The translations under genes were made by a program, and so were the position numbers. From NCBI GenBank assembly GCA_028751875.1, contig CM054140.1, positions 31,888,893 to 31,952,892 on the forward strand: 64,000 nt of DNA. The letters are read 5' to 3'. The notes under the pieces are model-generated. The model saw only the letters and a list, made by a program, of their open reading frames with translations, ran no database searches and had not been told where the DNA came from. The stretch is from Rapana venosa. Taxonomy: Eukaryota > Mollusca > Gastropoda > Neogastropoda > Muricidae. Every line of letters begins with the position of its first letter. The stretch's first letter is position 1. Positions 25,017 through 37,659 of the stretch are shown piece by piece.

Positions 25017-25189
25017 TTACATATGTGACTTTTTGGTAACAAATTTCCGATTTTTTTAAATTAATTAACGATTTTCGCTTTTTTAGTAAGCTAGGGATGG
25101 TAAGTCAAAGGGGAGGACTGGCGGCCTTATCATACAGCCTAGTCTTATTTGCTACACTAAATCCAATCGCTAAAATATTATGGTTGTTC

Positions 25190-25290
25190 CTTGGCTAGAG
25201 CTCCTTGTTTCACCAATCTTGAAATTGTTGCATATGCAACAGTTTTTGCCCAGCGTTGAAGGTAGCTGCACTCTGACCTCGGGTGATGTT
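25190..25290 (-). repeat. SINE B 3' module, no head
   Basis: GGCTAGAGCTCCTTGTTTCA, ACAGTTTTTGCCCAGCGTTG and GAAGGTAGCTGCACTCTGAC match the reverse complement of the module. Confidence 0.78.
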
Positions 25291-25411
25291 AAAATAGTAA
25301 TACAGCATGCAGCCTAAAAATGACTTTCTTTCTCTCTACTAAACACAAAACTGAGTACTGGACAAGATCGATGATCGTGTGGGCTGGTGGTTACGTGGAA
25401 GAGGACGAGTG

Positions 25412-25604
25412 GGGGGGGGTGTCGGGGGGGGGGGGGGGGGGGGGGGGAGGTTGTTTATGATGAGCTTGATATAGTGAACTACTTAGTTAATTTTTTTAGT
25501 TAATCTGATGAAAACTTGGATATAGCAGTTGTTTATGATGAGCTTGATATAGTGAACTACTTAGTTAATTTTTTTTGTTAATCTGATGAAAACCTGGATA
25601 TAGC
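25412..25604. repeat. Poly-G run and 78-bp tandem duplication
   Basis: G-runs lie at 25412-25448. Two copies of a 78-base unit start GTTGTTTATGATGAGCTTG at 25450 and 25528. They are nearly identical, so the duplication is recent. Confidence 0.9.
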
Positions 25605-25681
25605 CCCACAAGCTGCTGATTGGAACCAACTCGTATAAAAAAAATGAACATGGAAATGGTATTACCGGAATCAACTAAAAG

Positions 25682-25723
<42 letters not shown>

Positions 25724-26072
25724 ACACACACACACACACACACATGCCACACACAAAAAACATGAACATGATATCATGGATCAATGCATCCTAGCCTATA
25801 TTTTTTTTGTTTTGTTATTATTTTTTTAAGGTACATAGTGGTACCCGCCATAACCGCAGAGCTGAGCATATGGAAGCTCCTGCACTCCCCCAACTACAGC
25901 AAACATCATTGATTCTGTAATAACCGCCACCTTCCCTCCCTCTACCTCCCTCTACCTCCCTCCACCCCTACCCACCAGCACCCTGCCACATAACCACCAA
26001 CCCACACCTTCAATGTTTCACACAGCCCTCTACCCCCTCAGGAAAACACCCCACGGCCACAGAAGGACAGAC

Positions 26073-26104
<32 letters not shown>

Positions 26105-27305
26105 CGAGAGCGTTGAGGTGTAAGCAGATGGACAGATGGGGCAGTTGCGTGGAGCGTGTGCAGGATGCACGTGCACTGGGCCTTCATCATTGTTTGCCGA
26201 GTTCAGCTGACTGTGGAATCACAGAATCATGGGAATCGATGTTCGATGAGAAGCAGAGAGACAGAGGGGAAAGGGAGAGAGGTGGGGTGGGGGGGGAGGG
26301 AAGAGGCATAGAGACAGACAGACAGATTGATAATCTTTATTTTCAAAGGGTTACAGATAACTATTGACATTTTATTTCATCCGGCCCTTGAGAGAGAGAC
26401 AGATAGACAGACAGAAGGACAGAGATGGAGAGACAGAGACACAGAAACAGACAGGTAGGCAGAGAGACAGCGAGTTAAAGGTAATGGAGACGGACAAACA
26501 CAGAGACAGAGATTCACAAAACACACTAAAACAAAGATAGTTGAGGGGTACACGTCAGGTTGTAGACAGTCAAAACAGACAGACAGACAGACAAAGACAT
26601 AGAGAAAGAAAGAGAGGCAAGGAGACAGAGATAGAGGGGAGAGGGAGGGAGAGAGAATGAGATAGAAAGACAGACAGACAGAGACAGAGAAAGAGAGACC
26701 GACCGACAGACAGACAAGCAGACAACACGGACAAATAAATTTTCGGCCAGATAGATACATAGATCGATCGACCACGCAAAACTCCGAGATACAAAATGCA
26801 AACTAGTTTCATTTGGGTTATTGTAGTGTGGCCAAAAACCACATCTAAAGGTCAAAGTCTGAAAATGAAGGCACACAAAAATCTGCTATATGAAATGTAA
26901 TGAGAAAGACACAGGCAAGAGTCAAAGAGAGACAGAGACGCAAAGAGACACACAGAGAGGGAGAGACAGAGAGAGAAAGAGAGACAGAGAGAGGGAGAGA
27001 CAGAGAGAGGGAGGGAGAGACAGAAAGAGAAGGAAGGAGAGACAGAGAGAGGGAGAGACAGAAAGAGAGAGGGGAGAGGAGAGACAGAGAGAGAAGGAGG
27101 GAGAGACAGAGAGAGGGAGGGAGAGACAGAGAGAGGGGGAGGGAGAGACAGAGATAGAGGGGAGGGAGAGACAGAGAGGGAGGGAGAGACAGAGATAGGG
27201 AGGGAGGAGAGAGAGAGAGGGAGGGAGACAGACAAAGAGACAAACATACACAGAAGACAGACAGACAGACACAGAAGACAGACAGACAGAAACAGAGAGA
27301 CAGGC
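25605..27305. repeat. (CA)n and GACA/GA-rich blocks
   Basis: (CA)n runs 25682-25744. GACA units lie at 26060-26105, 26308-26325, 26395-26470 and 26572-26720. A purine-rich GAGACAGAGAGAGGGA block spans 26890-27300. Between them, 26323-26395 (minus strand) reads like another retroelement 3' tail (GGATGAAATAAAATGTCAAT, GAAAATAAAGATTATC). No gene. Confidence 0.85.
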
Positions 27306-27934
27306 TGACGGGCAGAACAGATACCAGATGCAGAGAAGCGAAGATGCCTGCAGACATTAGTTTCTGCTTCCATGGGTAACACAACCACTCTGTCAGTGCA
27401 CACTACATAATACCATTCGCGTCAAAAGGTCGATTAAATCCACTTTATTTCTGTTCAGTGAAGTACGAGACAGCATGAATTAATAAATTATACCACAATA
27501 CAGTTGATGAGCACACAACAACACAGAGCATTACAGTTTTACAGTTTAACGAGCCAATGTACAATACAGGACCTACAATAGCCTACAATATAATAAAGCA
27601 CCAAAATAACAAAGCACAATATTATACAACTACTCCGTGCAATATAGCAGAGCAAAATCTAATCTGATCTAGTTTTGTCTTCTTTAGCGCAATGCTGCGA
27701 TGTGAAACCATGCAAGACTTGGACAAAAATATCACAGATGAAAGACTATAATTTTCTCTCAATAAGATTATGTACATGATATAGGTCTATGCTCAGAAAA
27801 TCCCCATTTTTCATACGGTGAACATACTGCGTACACCTTTAGTTTCTGATAATCTTTCATTATATCTTGACCATTCCATCTACATTTGAGTGGTCTTTAG
27901 AGACCAAGTCCATTACATGACAATGGTCTATTTT
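27306..27934. other. AT-rich non-coding sequence
   Basis: No gene is visible. The last 50 bases contain decayed precursors of the 41-bp minisatellite unit. Confidence 0.6.
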
Positions 27935-28331
27935 GGTCCAAATCCGTTCCATCAAAGTAGTCTATAATTATGAAAGCGTGGTCCAAATCCGTTACACCAA
28001 AGTAGTCTATATGATAATGGGGTCCAAATCAGTTCCATCAAAGTAGTCTATAATTGTGAAAACGTGGTCCAAATCCTTGACACCAAAGTAGTCTATATGA
28101 CAATGTGGTCCAAATCCGTGACACCAAAGTAGTCTATATGACAATGTGGTCCAAATCCGTTACACCAAAGTAGTCTATATGACAATGTGGTCCAAATCCG
28201 CCACACCAAAGTAGTCTATATGACAATGTGGTCCAAATCCGCTACACCAAAGTAGTCTATATGACAATGTGGTCCAAATCCGTTACACCAAAGTAGTCTA
28301 TATGATAATGTGGTCCAAATCCGTTACATCC
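27935..28331. repeat. 41-bp minisatellite, about 10 copies
   Basis: The unit begins GGTCCAAATCCGTTACACCA and ends GTCTATATGACAATGT. Early copies differ in length (TATAATTATGAAAGCGT variants). The last six are nearly uniform. Confidence 0.93.
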
Positions 28332-29123
28332 AGGTAAACGTTGATGTATGGTGTGTGATCAAAACCCTTTAAATTAAGAAAAGACTGCTTCAAAAGCCTG
28401 TTTAAAGGTAAAATCGATAATAAGGTTTAGTTTCCTTCATCCACTCCAAGTGTGTGTGTTTTTATATATAAAGAAAAAAGCTGACTAATACGTCATCAAC
28501 AAGTTTTTTTTAATGAAGCTACATGAGGTCCCTGATTCTTGCTGCCATACATGGGTATGGTTGGCAGAAACCATGGTAATGACATGACAGATTGTTTGAT
28601 TTACCCATATGGTTTGGTTTTGTGAGGGTGGTGGCATCATCAATAGTCTACGCTGGTGTGAACATCTCAAAGCTTAGGACACTTCAGTCTACAGCAAATG
28701 TCCTTGAGTCTGTTCCCCTATTCTCTATCAATGTTTCACCACCACCGCCCTCCCCCCACCCACCCATCTCGCCAACGTTTCCAATGGTAACTGAGAGAGA
28801 GAATCAGACAGACAGACAAACAAACAAACAGACGCAAAGAGCCACAGAAAATGAGAGACAGACAGACACAAAGAGGCACAAAGAGAGAGAGGCAAAAATA
28901 CACAGAGAGAGACAGAGACACAGAGAGAGACAGAGAGAGAGACAGAGAGAGAGAGCCATCCAGGCAGAAGGAGAGGGTCATCAGACAGGACAGTTCCGCT
29001 GAGTGTCCCGGATGCACGTGCACTGGGCCTCCCTCCATTCAGGCTTGGCCTGTCACCTGACTGACCGTGCAGTCACACACCGCCACCAGTAGCCGGCCTG
29101 TTGCCGAGAGAAATGAGACAGAC

Positions 29124-29158
<35 letters not shown>

Positions 29159-29273
29159 TACATACATACATACATACATACATACATACATACATACATA
29201 CATACATACATAGACAGACAGACAGATCGATAGATAGAAAGATAGATAGATAGATAGATAATTGTAGATAGAT

Positions 29274-29305
<32 letters not shown>

Positions 29306-29347
29306 CATTGTAGATAGATAGGCAGGCAATCAGACAGACAGACAGAC

Positions 29348-29402
<55 letters not shown>

Positions 29403-29548
29403 GATGGATAGACAGACAGACAGACAGACAGATAAAGAGATACGTAGACAGACAGACAGATAGATACATAGACAGACAGACAGATCGATAGATAGAAAGG
29501 TAGATATATAGATTGTAGATAGATAGGCAGGCAGGCAGACAGACAGAC

Positions 29549-29595
<47 letters not shown>

Positions 29596-29608
29596 AGTAT
29601 GCATCTCT

Positions 29609-29670
<62 letters not shown>

Positions 29671-29789
29671 TGGGGTATTACAATCATGTGTGAGGCCATG
29701 CGCACAGGTGAACATACACATGCATGCCCTTGTGCACTCACGCTTGAGAATGTAACACAGAGAGAGACGGAGACAGACAGAGAGAGAGA

Positions 29790-29852
29790 GAAATTCTTTT
29801 ATTTCGAGGATAATGGAATAAGCACTCATGTGCTTTTTTTTACATCCAGTCC
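29790..29852 (-). repeat. LINE-like 3' tail, minus strand
   Basis: In reverse complement: GGGGACTGGATGTAAAAAAA, GCACATGAGTGCTTATTCC, CCTCGAAATAAAAGAATTTC. It then passes directly into CTCTCTCTCTGTCTGTC. Same tail family as 21025 and 63765. Confidence 0.8.
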
Positions 29853-30649
29853 CCGTGTGTATGCAGTTTTTGTAAATTTTGTCATCCGAGAGAGAAAGTG
29901 AGACAGACAGACAGAGACAGAACAGACAGAGAGACGGAGAGCACTTAACGCTAAACATTGAAACAGTTTATTGTTAGTACTGATAAAAGCTTTGAACAGG
30001 AGTGGAGGGAAAAGAACAATTTCTGGCAGCATGAAAATCAATAAAGCAAATGCCCACACACAGGCCTGGCCATACGCTTGGCAGTAGGCTGTTTAAAGCA
30101 AAGGAAAGAGACACACCACCTGAGAGAGACAGACAGAGAGAAGAAAGAGAGAGACAGAGGACAGAGAGAGACGAGGAGACAGAGAGAGAGACACAGAGAG
30201 AGACAGAGAGAGACAGAGAGAGACACACAGAGAGAGAGAGAGACAGAGAGAAGTACTTTTTCATTATCACCAGCAAAAAGGGTTTAGGTTCGTCACGCTT
30301 CTGTCTGTCTGTCTGTCTGTCTGTGAGAATCTTCTGAGCGGAAATTAAAGTGCCAGCATAATTATAAGATGGAGAGAGAGAAGTGGGGAGGAGGGGACGG
30401 GGCCTGGATGTTGGTATTGATGCATGCGTGTTCCCCTAATGGCCTGGAAACGATGGCCATCCAGGAATACATGATGCTTTATTGTCTCGTAAGCAGAGAA
30501 ATTCCTGTGGGTTACAGAGCCATAAACAAAAACAGAAAGCAGGAAAATAGTCAGTACAGCTGATAATTGAGATATTACCCCCCTCCCCCCCCCCCCCCCC
30601 CCCCCGTGAGCCTGCTTTGTTTTCTCAAAACTGCTCTGTTGTGTCTGTG

Positions 30650-30696
<47 letters not shown>

Positions 30697-30855
30697 GTCT
30701 CTCTCTCTCTCTCTCTGTCTTTCTGTCTGTCTGTATATATATATAGATAGATATATCTAGATAGATATATATACATGTATGCATGTATGTATGTATGTAT
30801 GTATGTATAATATGTGTGTATATATATATGATATATATATATATATATTGTGTGT

Positions 30856-30915
<60 letters not shown>

Positions 30916-31416
30916 GTGCGTGTGTGTGATGTATGTATGTATGTGGGTGGGGGGTGGGTTGGTGGGTGGTTGTGTGAGCGCATTATCATTTTGATACGAA
31001 GGAAAAGAGAGTCTTAACACACAATCTCTTGAGTTCTTCATACATACTGCACGTTGTAACAATTGTGCAGTTGATTTGTGAGACAGAGAGAGAGAGAGGC
31101 GGGAACAGAGAGAGTGAGAGACAGACAGACTGAGTGACAGATAAACAGACCAACAGATGGAAAGAGAACGAAATACGAAGACATAGTAGCTTAAAAAGCA
31201 AAGAATGCAAAAACAAAATACAAGAAGAAAAAAAAGTTCGGAAATTATCACAGGGAAAAAAACAACCAACCATTCAGCCAACCATTCAAACTCTTTAGGG
31301 TTCACGAATTCACGATAACGGAAGAACATAAAAAGGGATCATTACTCTCTTTTTCCTACTGAAAACTGAAAAGACAGAAAGAAAGACAAGAAGAAGAAGA
31401 AAGAAAGAAAGAAAGA

Positions 31417-31477
<61 letters not shown>

Positions 31478-31620
31478 AGAAGACAGACAGACAGAAGAAA
31501 GAAGAAAAAACAGACGACGACAGAAAGAAAGAAAGAACATTGTATCTGGTCTTGATGGAAAAAAACCCAAAGGAATTACCCCCCCCCCCCCCAATCTAAT
31601 GTCTCTGTCTCTGTCTCTGT

Positions 31621-31707
<87 letters not shown>

Positions 31708-31799
31708 GATCGCATGTATAACTAAGTGATTAAGTTTATTGTCAGCTTCATTGTGTACATGTTATACATTTCCTCATGTTTGTTTGCCTGTTGGCTTCC

Positions 31800-31890
31800 C
31801 CCCTTTTTTCCCCCTTGAGGGCCTGGTGTAAAGAAGCCCCTGGCTTATCCATTTACCCTCAGTAAAACATTCCAGTTCGAGTTCGAGTTC
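31800..31890 (+). repeat. Second type of retroelement 3' tail
   Basis: GGGCCTGGTGTAAAGAAGCC and CTGGCTTATCCATTTACCCT, then CAGTAAAACATTCCAG, followed by short GTTCGA repeats. The layout parallels the other tails: inverted-repeat stem, AATAAA-like motif and simple-repeat end. Confidence 0.55.
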
Positions 31891-31930
31891 TGTGTGTGTG
31901 TAGGGGGGGGTACGTGCAAGTATTTTATTT

Positions 31931-32004
<74 letters not shown>

Positions 32005-32465
32005 TGCCGCCGCGCGCGCGCGTGCTCGTTGTGAAGGTTTTTTTTGGCCACACTGTCTTCAACTTTAGCCAGTAAATCAGGATTGGCTTGACATGTTCAT
32101 GCAGCTTTAACTCTGTGTTTTTTCTCTGTTGTCATGACATCCCAGCTCTGGTTTTTCCATCACACACACACACATAAATACACACGTGTACATACATGAT
32201 GTATGCATGCATGCACACACACATGCACACAACACACAAATATACACACGTGTACACACAGACACGTACGCATGCATGTACATACATGTATACACACACA
32301 TGCACTTGCACACACACGCAGACACACATACATGCACGCGCCCACGCACACACACACACACACACACAAATATACACACGTGTGCGCACAGGCACGTATG
32401 CACGCACGCACGCACGGACACACACACACACACACACACAACAACAAAGAGAGAGAGGAAGAGAG

Positions 32466-32502
<37 letters not shown>

Positions 32503-32584
32503 GGGTGGGGTGGAAATGGGGTAGAAAGAAAAAGAAAGGTAGTCAAGAGGTGATGCATCCTTTGAGATATCAAGAAGCCGAAAG

Positions 32585-32760
32585 TGTTTGGTTTTTTAAA
32601 TCCGAAAGTTCGAATCCCATCCGAGCCCGAACCTCCCCCCCCCCCCACCCCCCCCCCCCCCCCCCCCCCCATCCCCCCATATCCACAACAAGACAATGAG
32701 AGGTGGTCTAGGTGCTAGTCTTTGAAATCAGACGATAAAATCCTGTGCGAGAAGAGATAG
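32585..32760 (+). repeat. SINE A, degraded copy split by poly-C
   Basis: B-box-like AGTTCGAATCCC is at about 32608. The central-domain phrase GAGGTGGTCTAGGTGCTAGTC is near 32700. A C-rich run (32635-32671) interrupts it. Confidence 0.6.
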
Positions 32761-32939
32761 CGATAGATAGAAACTGGTTTTGTTTTCGGTTTTTGCTTGT
32801 GTATGGTGTGTGTATGTGGGGGGAAGGGGGTGTATGCGTACGTGCGTGCAGTGCTGTGCGTGCTTGTGTGTGTGTGTGTGTGTTTGGGGTGTGTTTTGGT
32901 GTGTGTGTGTGTTGTGTGTGTCTGTGGTTGGCTTTTCTT

Positions 32940-33614
32940 TCTTCTTCCTCAGAATTCTTCACTTCTTCAGAATTCTTCTTTGAATTCTTCTTCTTTGCAT
33001 TCTTCGTCTTCGCTTTCTTCTTCTACTACTACTACTAACTACTACTACTATACTACTACTACTACTTACTTCTTCTTCTTCTTCTTCTTCTTTCTCCTCC
33101 TCATCCTCATCCTCATCCTTCCCATCCTCCTCCTCTTCCTCCACCTCCTTCTTCTTTGCATTTTTCGCATTCTTTTGCATTCTTTGCATTCTTATTGCAT
33201 TTTTTTGCATTCTTCTTCTTCTTCGCATTCTTCTTCTTCTTCTTCTTCTTCTTCTTCTTCTTCTTCTTCTTCTTCTTTCTTCTTCGCACTCTACTTCTTT
33301 TTCGCATTCTACTTCTTCTTCTTCTTCTTTTTTCTTCGCTTCTTCCTTCTTCGCTTCTTCGCATTCTTCTTCTTCCTCTTCTTCTTCGCTTCTTCTTCGC
33401 ATTCTTCTTCGCATTCTTTTTCTCGAATTCTTCTTCTGAATTCTTCTTCTTCTTCTTCTTCTTCTTCTTCTTCACTTCTTCTTCTTCTTGCATTCTTCTT
33501 CTTTATCTTCTTCAAATTCTCTTCTTCTTCTTCTTCTTTGCATTCTTCTTCTTCGAATTCTTCTTTCTTCTCTTCTTCTTCTTCTTTTCATTTCTTCTTC
33601 TTTTCTTCTTAGCA

Positions 33615-33646
<32 letters not shown>

Positions 33647-33858
33647 CTTCTCTTCTTCTTCTTCTTCTTCTTCTCTCCTTCATCCTCATCTCATTTCCCT
33701 TCATCTTCTCCTCTTTCCTCCACCTCCTTCTTCTTGCATTTTCGCATTCTTTGCTTCTTTTGATCTTATTCGCATTTTTGCATTCTTCTTCTTCTTCGCA
33801 TTCTATTCTTCTTCTTCTTCTTCTTCTTCTTCTTCTTCGCATCTACTTCTTTTCGCAT

Positions 33859-33891
<33 letters not shown>

Positions 33892-34480
33892 CTTCTTCTT
33901 CGCTTCTTGCATTCTTCGCATCTTCGCATTCTTCTTCTTCCTCTTCTTCTTCGCATTCTTCTTGCATTCTTCTTCGCATTCTTCTTCTTCGAATCTTCTT
34001 CTTCGACTCTTCTTCTTCTTCTCTTCTTCTTCTATTCCATTTTCTTCTTCTTTGCATTTTCTTCTTTATCTTCTTCAGAATTCTTCTTCTATCTTCTTCT
34101 TCTTTGATTCTTCTTCTTCGATTTCTTCTTCTTCTTCTTCTTCTCTCATTAGCATACTTCTTCTTCTTCTTCTTCATATTCTTCTTCTTCTTCGGTTCTT
34201 CTTCTGTCATCTTCTTCTTATTCTTCTCCCTACATCTTCTTTGCATTCTTCTTCTTTATCTTCTTCAAAAATTTTCTATTCTTCTTCGCATTCTTCTTCT
34301 TCTTCTTCTTCTTCTTCTTTTCTTCTTCATCTGCTTCTCTTCCTCTTCTTCTTCTTTCTTCTTGGCATTTTCTTTTTCTTCTTTTCATCTTCTTCTTCTT
34401 CTTCTCTTCTTCTTCTTCTCTGTGTTCTGTCGCATTCTACTTTTTTCGCATTCTTCTCGCCTTCTTCTTGCTCAGTGTTC
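32940..34480. repeat. 1.5-kb CTT-rich pyrimidine tract
   Basis: The tract is almost entirely C and T on the plus strand. It is built of CTT units interrupted again and again by GCATTC or GAATTC (for example GCATTCTTCTTCTTC). A CTA segment lies at about 33025-33065. Frames up to 442 codons cross it in several phases; all are Phe/Ser/Leu or Lys/Glu/Arg low-complexity and are not genes. Confidence 0.95.
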
Positions 34481-34541
34481 ATAATATTGTGCTGAACTAC
34501 TTACTTTTGTCTTTCACAATTCTAAATTGGTGTTTCAACAG

Positions 34542-34698
34542 CTGGAAGTACGCGAACAATCGGAAACTGGCAGACCGACAGACAAAGAATCCACCACCAT
34601 AAGGACAAAGGCGCGGACAGACAACGCGAAAGGAGAAAGACCAGAGCCAAGGATTGTGGCTGCAGAGACAGACAGGACAAAGAAAACTTCAGAAGCAG
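34542..34698 (+). CDS. Candidate internal exon, unknown protein
   Basis: An acceptor (TTGGTGTTTCAACAG, AG at 34540-34541) and a strong donor (GCAG|GTAAGG at 34699) enclose 157 bases with no stop in one frame. The exon would enter in phase 0 and leave in phase 1. The peptide starts LEVREQSETGRPTDKES, is strongly hydrophilic, and has no recognised domain. It lies just after the CTT tract. A phase-1 exit would be compatible with the neurensin exon-2 acceptor at 41279, but nothing else links them. It could equally be chance in purine-rich sequence. Confidence 0.22.
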
Positions 34699-34739
34699 GT
34701 AAGGGGAAAGAGAAGGACAGGAAATGGGTGTGTAAAATA

Positions 34740-36052
34740 ATTATGTTGGGGTGGGTGTTGGTACGGGGGGAGAGGGGGGGGGTTGTATTATATGTGGTGT
34801 GTGTGTTTGTCCATCTGGCTGTCTGGCTGTCCGTCTGTTTGTCTGTGTCTGTGTGCGTGTGCGGGTGTGCATGTGTGTGTGTCTGTTTGTCAGTCTGGCT
34901 GGCTGGCTGGCTGGCTAGCTGTGCCTCGTTGGCACATGTGTGTGTGAGTGTGTGGTGTGTGTGTATGTGTGCCTGTGCGCGCGCGCATACGTGCGTGCAT
35001 GCATCAGTAAGTCAGCTCGTAGGATGGAGTTTTTGTGTGTCTGCCCTCACGGACACAGGATAACTTCAGAGTGGCTCCATTCATAACGTCTCTCTCTGCC
35101 ATCAACTATCAGTTTATGGGGGCATCAATGGGGGACAGGGAGTTCCACGGAAACTTGATGGGCTCGTTAGTCTGTCTGAAATTTTAAAAGGGGGAGGGGG
35201 AAGGGAGGGGGCATGAATGAATCTGTGTGTGAGTGGGTTGGGGGGGTATTGTCTGTTTGGGGGGGATGTGGGGGGTGGGGATGGGAGGGGGTGTGTGTGG
35301 GGTGTTGTGGCTCTCTCTCTCTCTCTGTCTCTCTCTGTCTCCCCTTCTCTCTGTCTCTCTCTCTCTCTCGCTCTTCTGTCTCTCTCTGTCTCTCTGTCTC
35401 TCTGTCTGTCTGTCTCTACTCTCTCTCTTCTCTCTCTCTCTCTTCTCTCTTCTCCTCTCTCTCTTTCTCCTTACAATTAAAATCCTGGTTCCTGGCTCCC
35501 TCTCCTCCCCCCACCCCACCCCAAGGTATGTGTGTGCGTGCGCGTGTGGGGGGGGGGGGGGGGGCGTGCATGTGCATAAGAGAGAAAAACACAGACAGAC
35601 AGGTAGAAAGATTTCTTATCATCAGTTGCTGACAGTTGGGGTTTTTTGTTTGCTTGTTTTTGGAGGTTTTTTTGCTCAGGATGAAAATTGTATTTCCTTT
35701 TACTTGTTTTACCGGACATTGACTTTTAAGAAGAATGTTCCTTTTTTTTCTGGGAAGCCATGAACTTTTACAAATGTTGTTTCTTTTCTTTTAGATGAAA
35801 CATGTTTCAGTGATTTTTGCGAAAAAGAAAAACAATTTTAGTCTCGGAGGATTGAAAAAAACAAAACAAAAGATAAATAATAAAAAATGAAATTGAATTA
35901 AACAAGAATAAAACCACAAAAAAACACAACAAACAAACAAAAACTAGTCTGCTCGGATATTTTGGATTCTGAAGCAGGGTATTATTTGTTGTTGTTTTTT
36001 CTTACTTTCGGAGTATATTCTCTCTCTCTTTCTTTCTCTCTCTGTCTCTATG

Positions 36053-36085
<33 letters not shown>

Positions 36086-37190
36086 TCTTCTCTCTCTCTC
36101 TCTCTCTTTTCTCTCTCTCTCTCTCCTCTTCGCCTTTTTCTTGTCTTTTCTTTCTCTCTCCTTTTTTGTGAACGTTTTAATGAGGTCTCTTGAGGGTTTC
36201 AGTGGAAGCAGTTATCGGTCATTTTCAACACATTTTTCATTGCCAGTGGAAACATCAACACTCCATCGTTTTGTCTTTTCCTCTTTCCTTTCTTTTTTAA
36301 GGGAGCGGGGGAGGCGGGGGCGTGGGGGAGGGGGGTGAAGGGGAGATAATGGAGTAATTACCTCTGTTTTTGTGGCACATAAAAGTTTTTAACAAAATGC
36401 ATTGCTTGAATATGTGTGTGTGTGTGGGGGGGGGGGGGGAGGGCACGCGTGCGCGCGCTCGTAAGTATGTTTCTCTCAAGAAATACCATACCCAAATACG
36501 TCTTTTTATGTAAGTATAAAAACTCACTCAGTATGCTGCAAAAAAAAGTTTTAGAATGAATGAATAAATAAATACACGATATCTAAGAGAGACAGAAAAA
36601 CAGCACCCCCACCCCCAAAACAACAATCTACTAAACTCCAACACTCTTGCATAACTTCTGAATTTTATTTTGGCTATTCAGACATAATGCATTCTTGTAA
36701 CTTTTCTATCTACCAAAAAAAAGTAAACCCAACCCATTCTAGAAGAAATTGATGTAGTCAATTTGCGTAGGTACTTCATCATCTTCATACTTTACATCCT
36801 ATGGTTATGATACCCCCTAAGAGGAATACACAGTGTTCTAGATTTGAAGAAGAAGAAAAAGAAAGAAGAAAAAAAGTACAAAGAAAGAGGCTGTAAATTG
36901 TGAAACGGTATTGAGGTCTGACATTTAACCTAATATGGGTTTGTGTGTTTCTATACTTCGGTCGAGGGGGTAGGGGGTGGGGGGGGGGGGGTATCTGTAA
37001 TGTGTAGGGGTATCTAAGCTGGCTGACTGACTGACTGCTTTAGTCAATATCTTGTGTCTGACATTTTCTCTGGCATGCAAGGCTTTTGGTCGAGAAGAAG
37101 AAAAACTCTCTCCTAGGCTTTTTAGCTTAAGAGCTCGACTTCGTAGTTGTTTAAAAAAAAAAAAAAGCAAGAATGTTCCTGGCACTCTTT

Positions 37191-37283
<93 letters not shown>

Positions 37284-37583
37284 TGAGACAGAGACAGAGA
37301 CAGAGAGACAGACTCACTCCCTTTTGATGTTTTGTGGCCTAAGGCCGATGTAATATTAAACGAGTTCAGAGTTCTCTCTCTTTGTCTCTCTGTCTCTCTC
37401 TGTCTCTGTCTCTCTCTCTCTCTGTCTCTCACTCTGCCCTCTCTCTCTGGCTCTCTCTCTGGCTCTCTCTCTGTCTCTCTCTGGCTCTCTCTCTCTGGCT
37501 CTCTCTCGGTCTCTCTCTGTCTCTATCTCTCTCTGTCTCTCTCGCTGTCTCTCTCTCTGTCTCTGTCTCTCTCTCTCTCGCTG

Positions 37584-37659
<76 letters not shown>

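Larger units (their letters stand above)
28332..32584. repeat. Microsatellite-dense region without genes
   Basis: Contents: GACA/GA at 28800-28970; compound GACA-TACA-GATA at 29118-29595; (CT)n at 29605-29671; GA at 30120-30255; TGTC at 30302-30323; C-run 30577-30606; CT at 30650-30735; TATA/TATG at 30737-30850; (GT)n at 30856-30914; GAAA/GACA at 31375-31545; (CT)n at 31601-31705; (GT)n at 31936-32002 followed by CGCGCGCG; CA-rich at 32160-32442; (GA)n at 32446-32502. All long frames here are repeat artefacts. Unique-looking gaps such as 28345-28740, 29950-30110 and 31000-31340 show no gene. Confidence 0.85.

Noticed and set aside
27935..28331. CRISPR-like array
   Set aside because: Units are contiguous with no unique spacers, and the DNA is eukaryotic. 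It is a minisatellite.
29053..29958. 301-codon minus-strand frame rich in Cys, Leu, Ser and Tyr
   Set aside because: It is the translation of TGTC/TATC repeats; TGTC and TATC contain no stop in this phase.
33156..34484. 442-codon open frame
   Set aside because: It crosses the CTT-rich tract and is only Phe, Ser and Leu strings. Other phases and the opposite strand are equally open, so openness reflects the lack of purine-containing stop codons.
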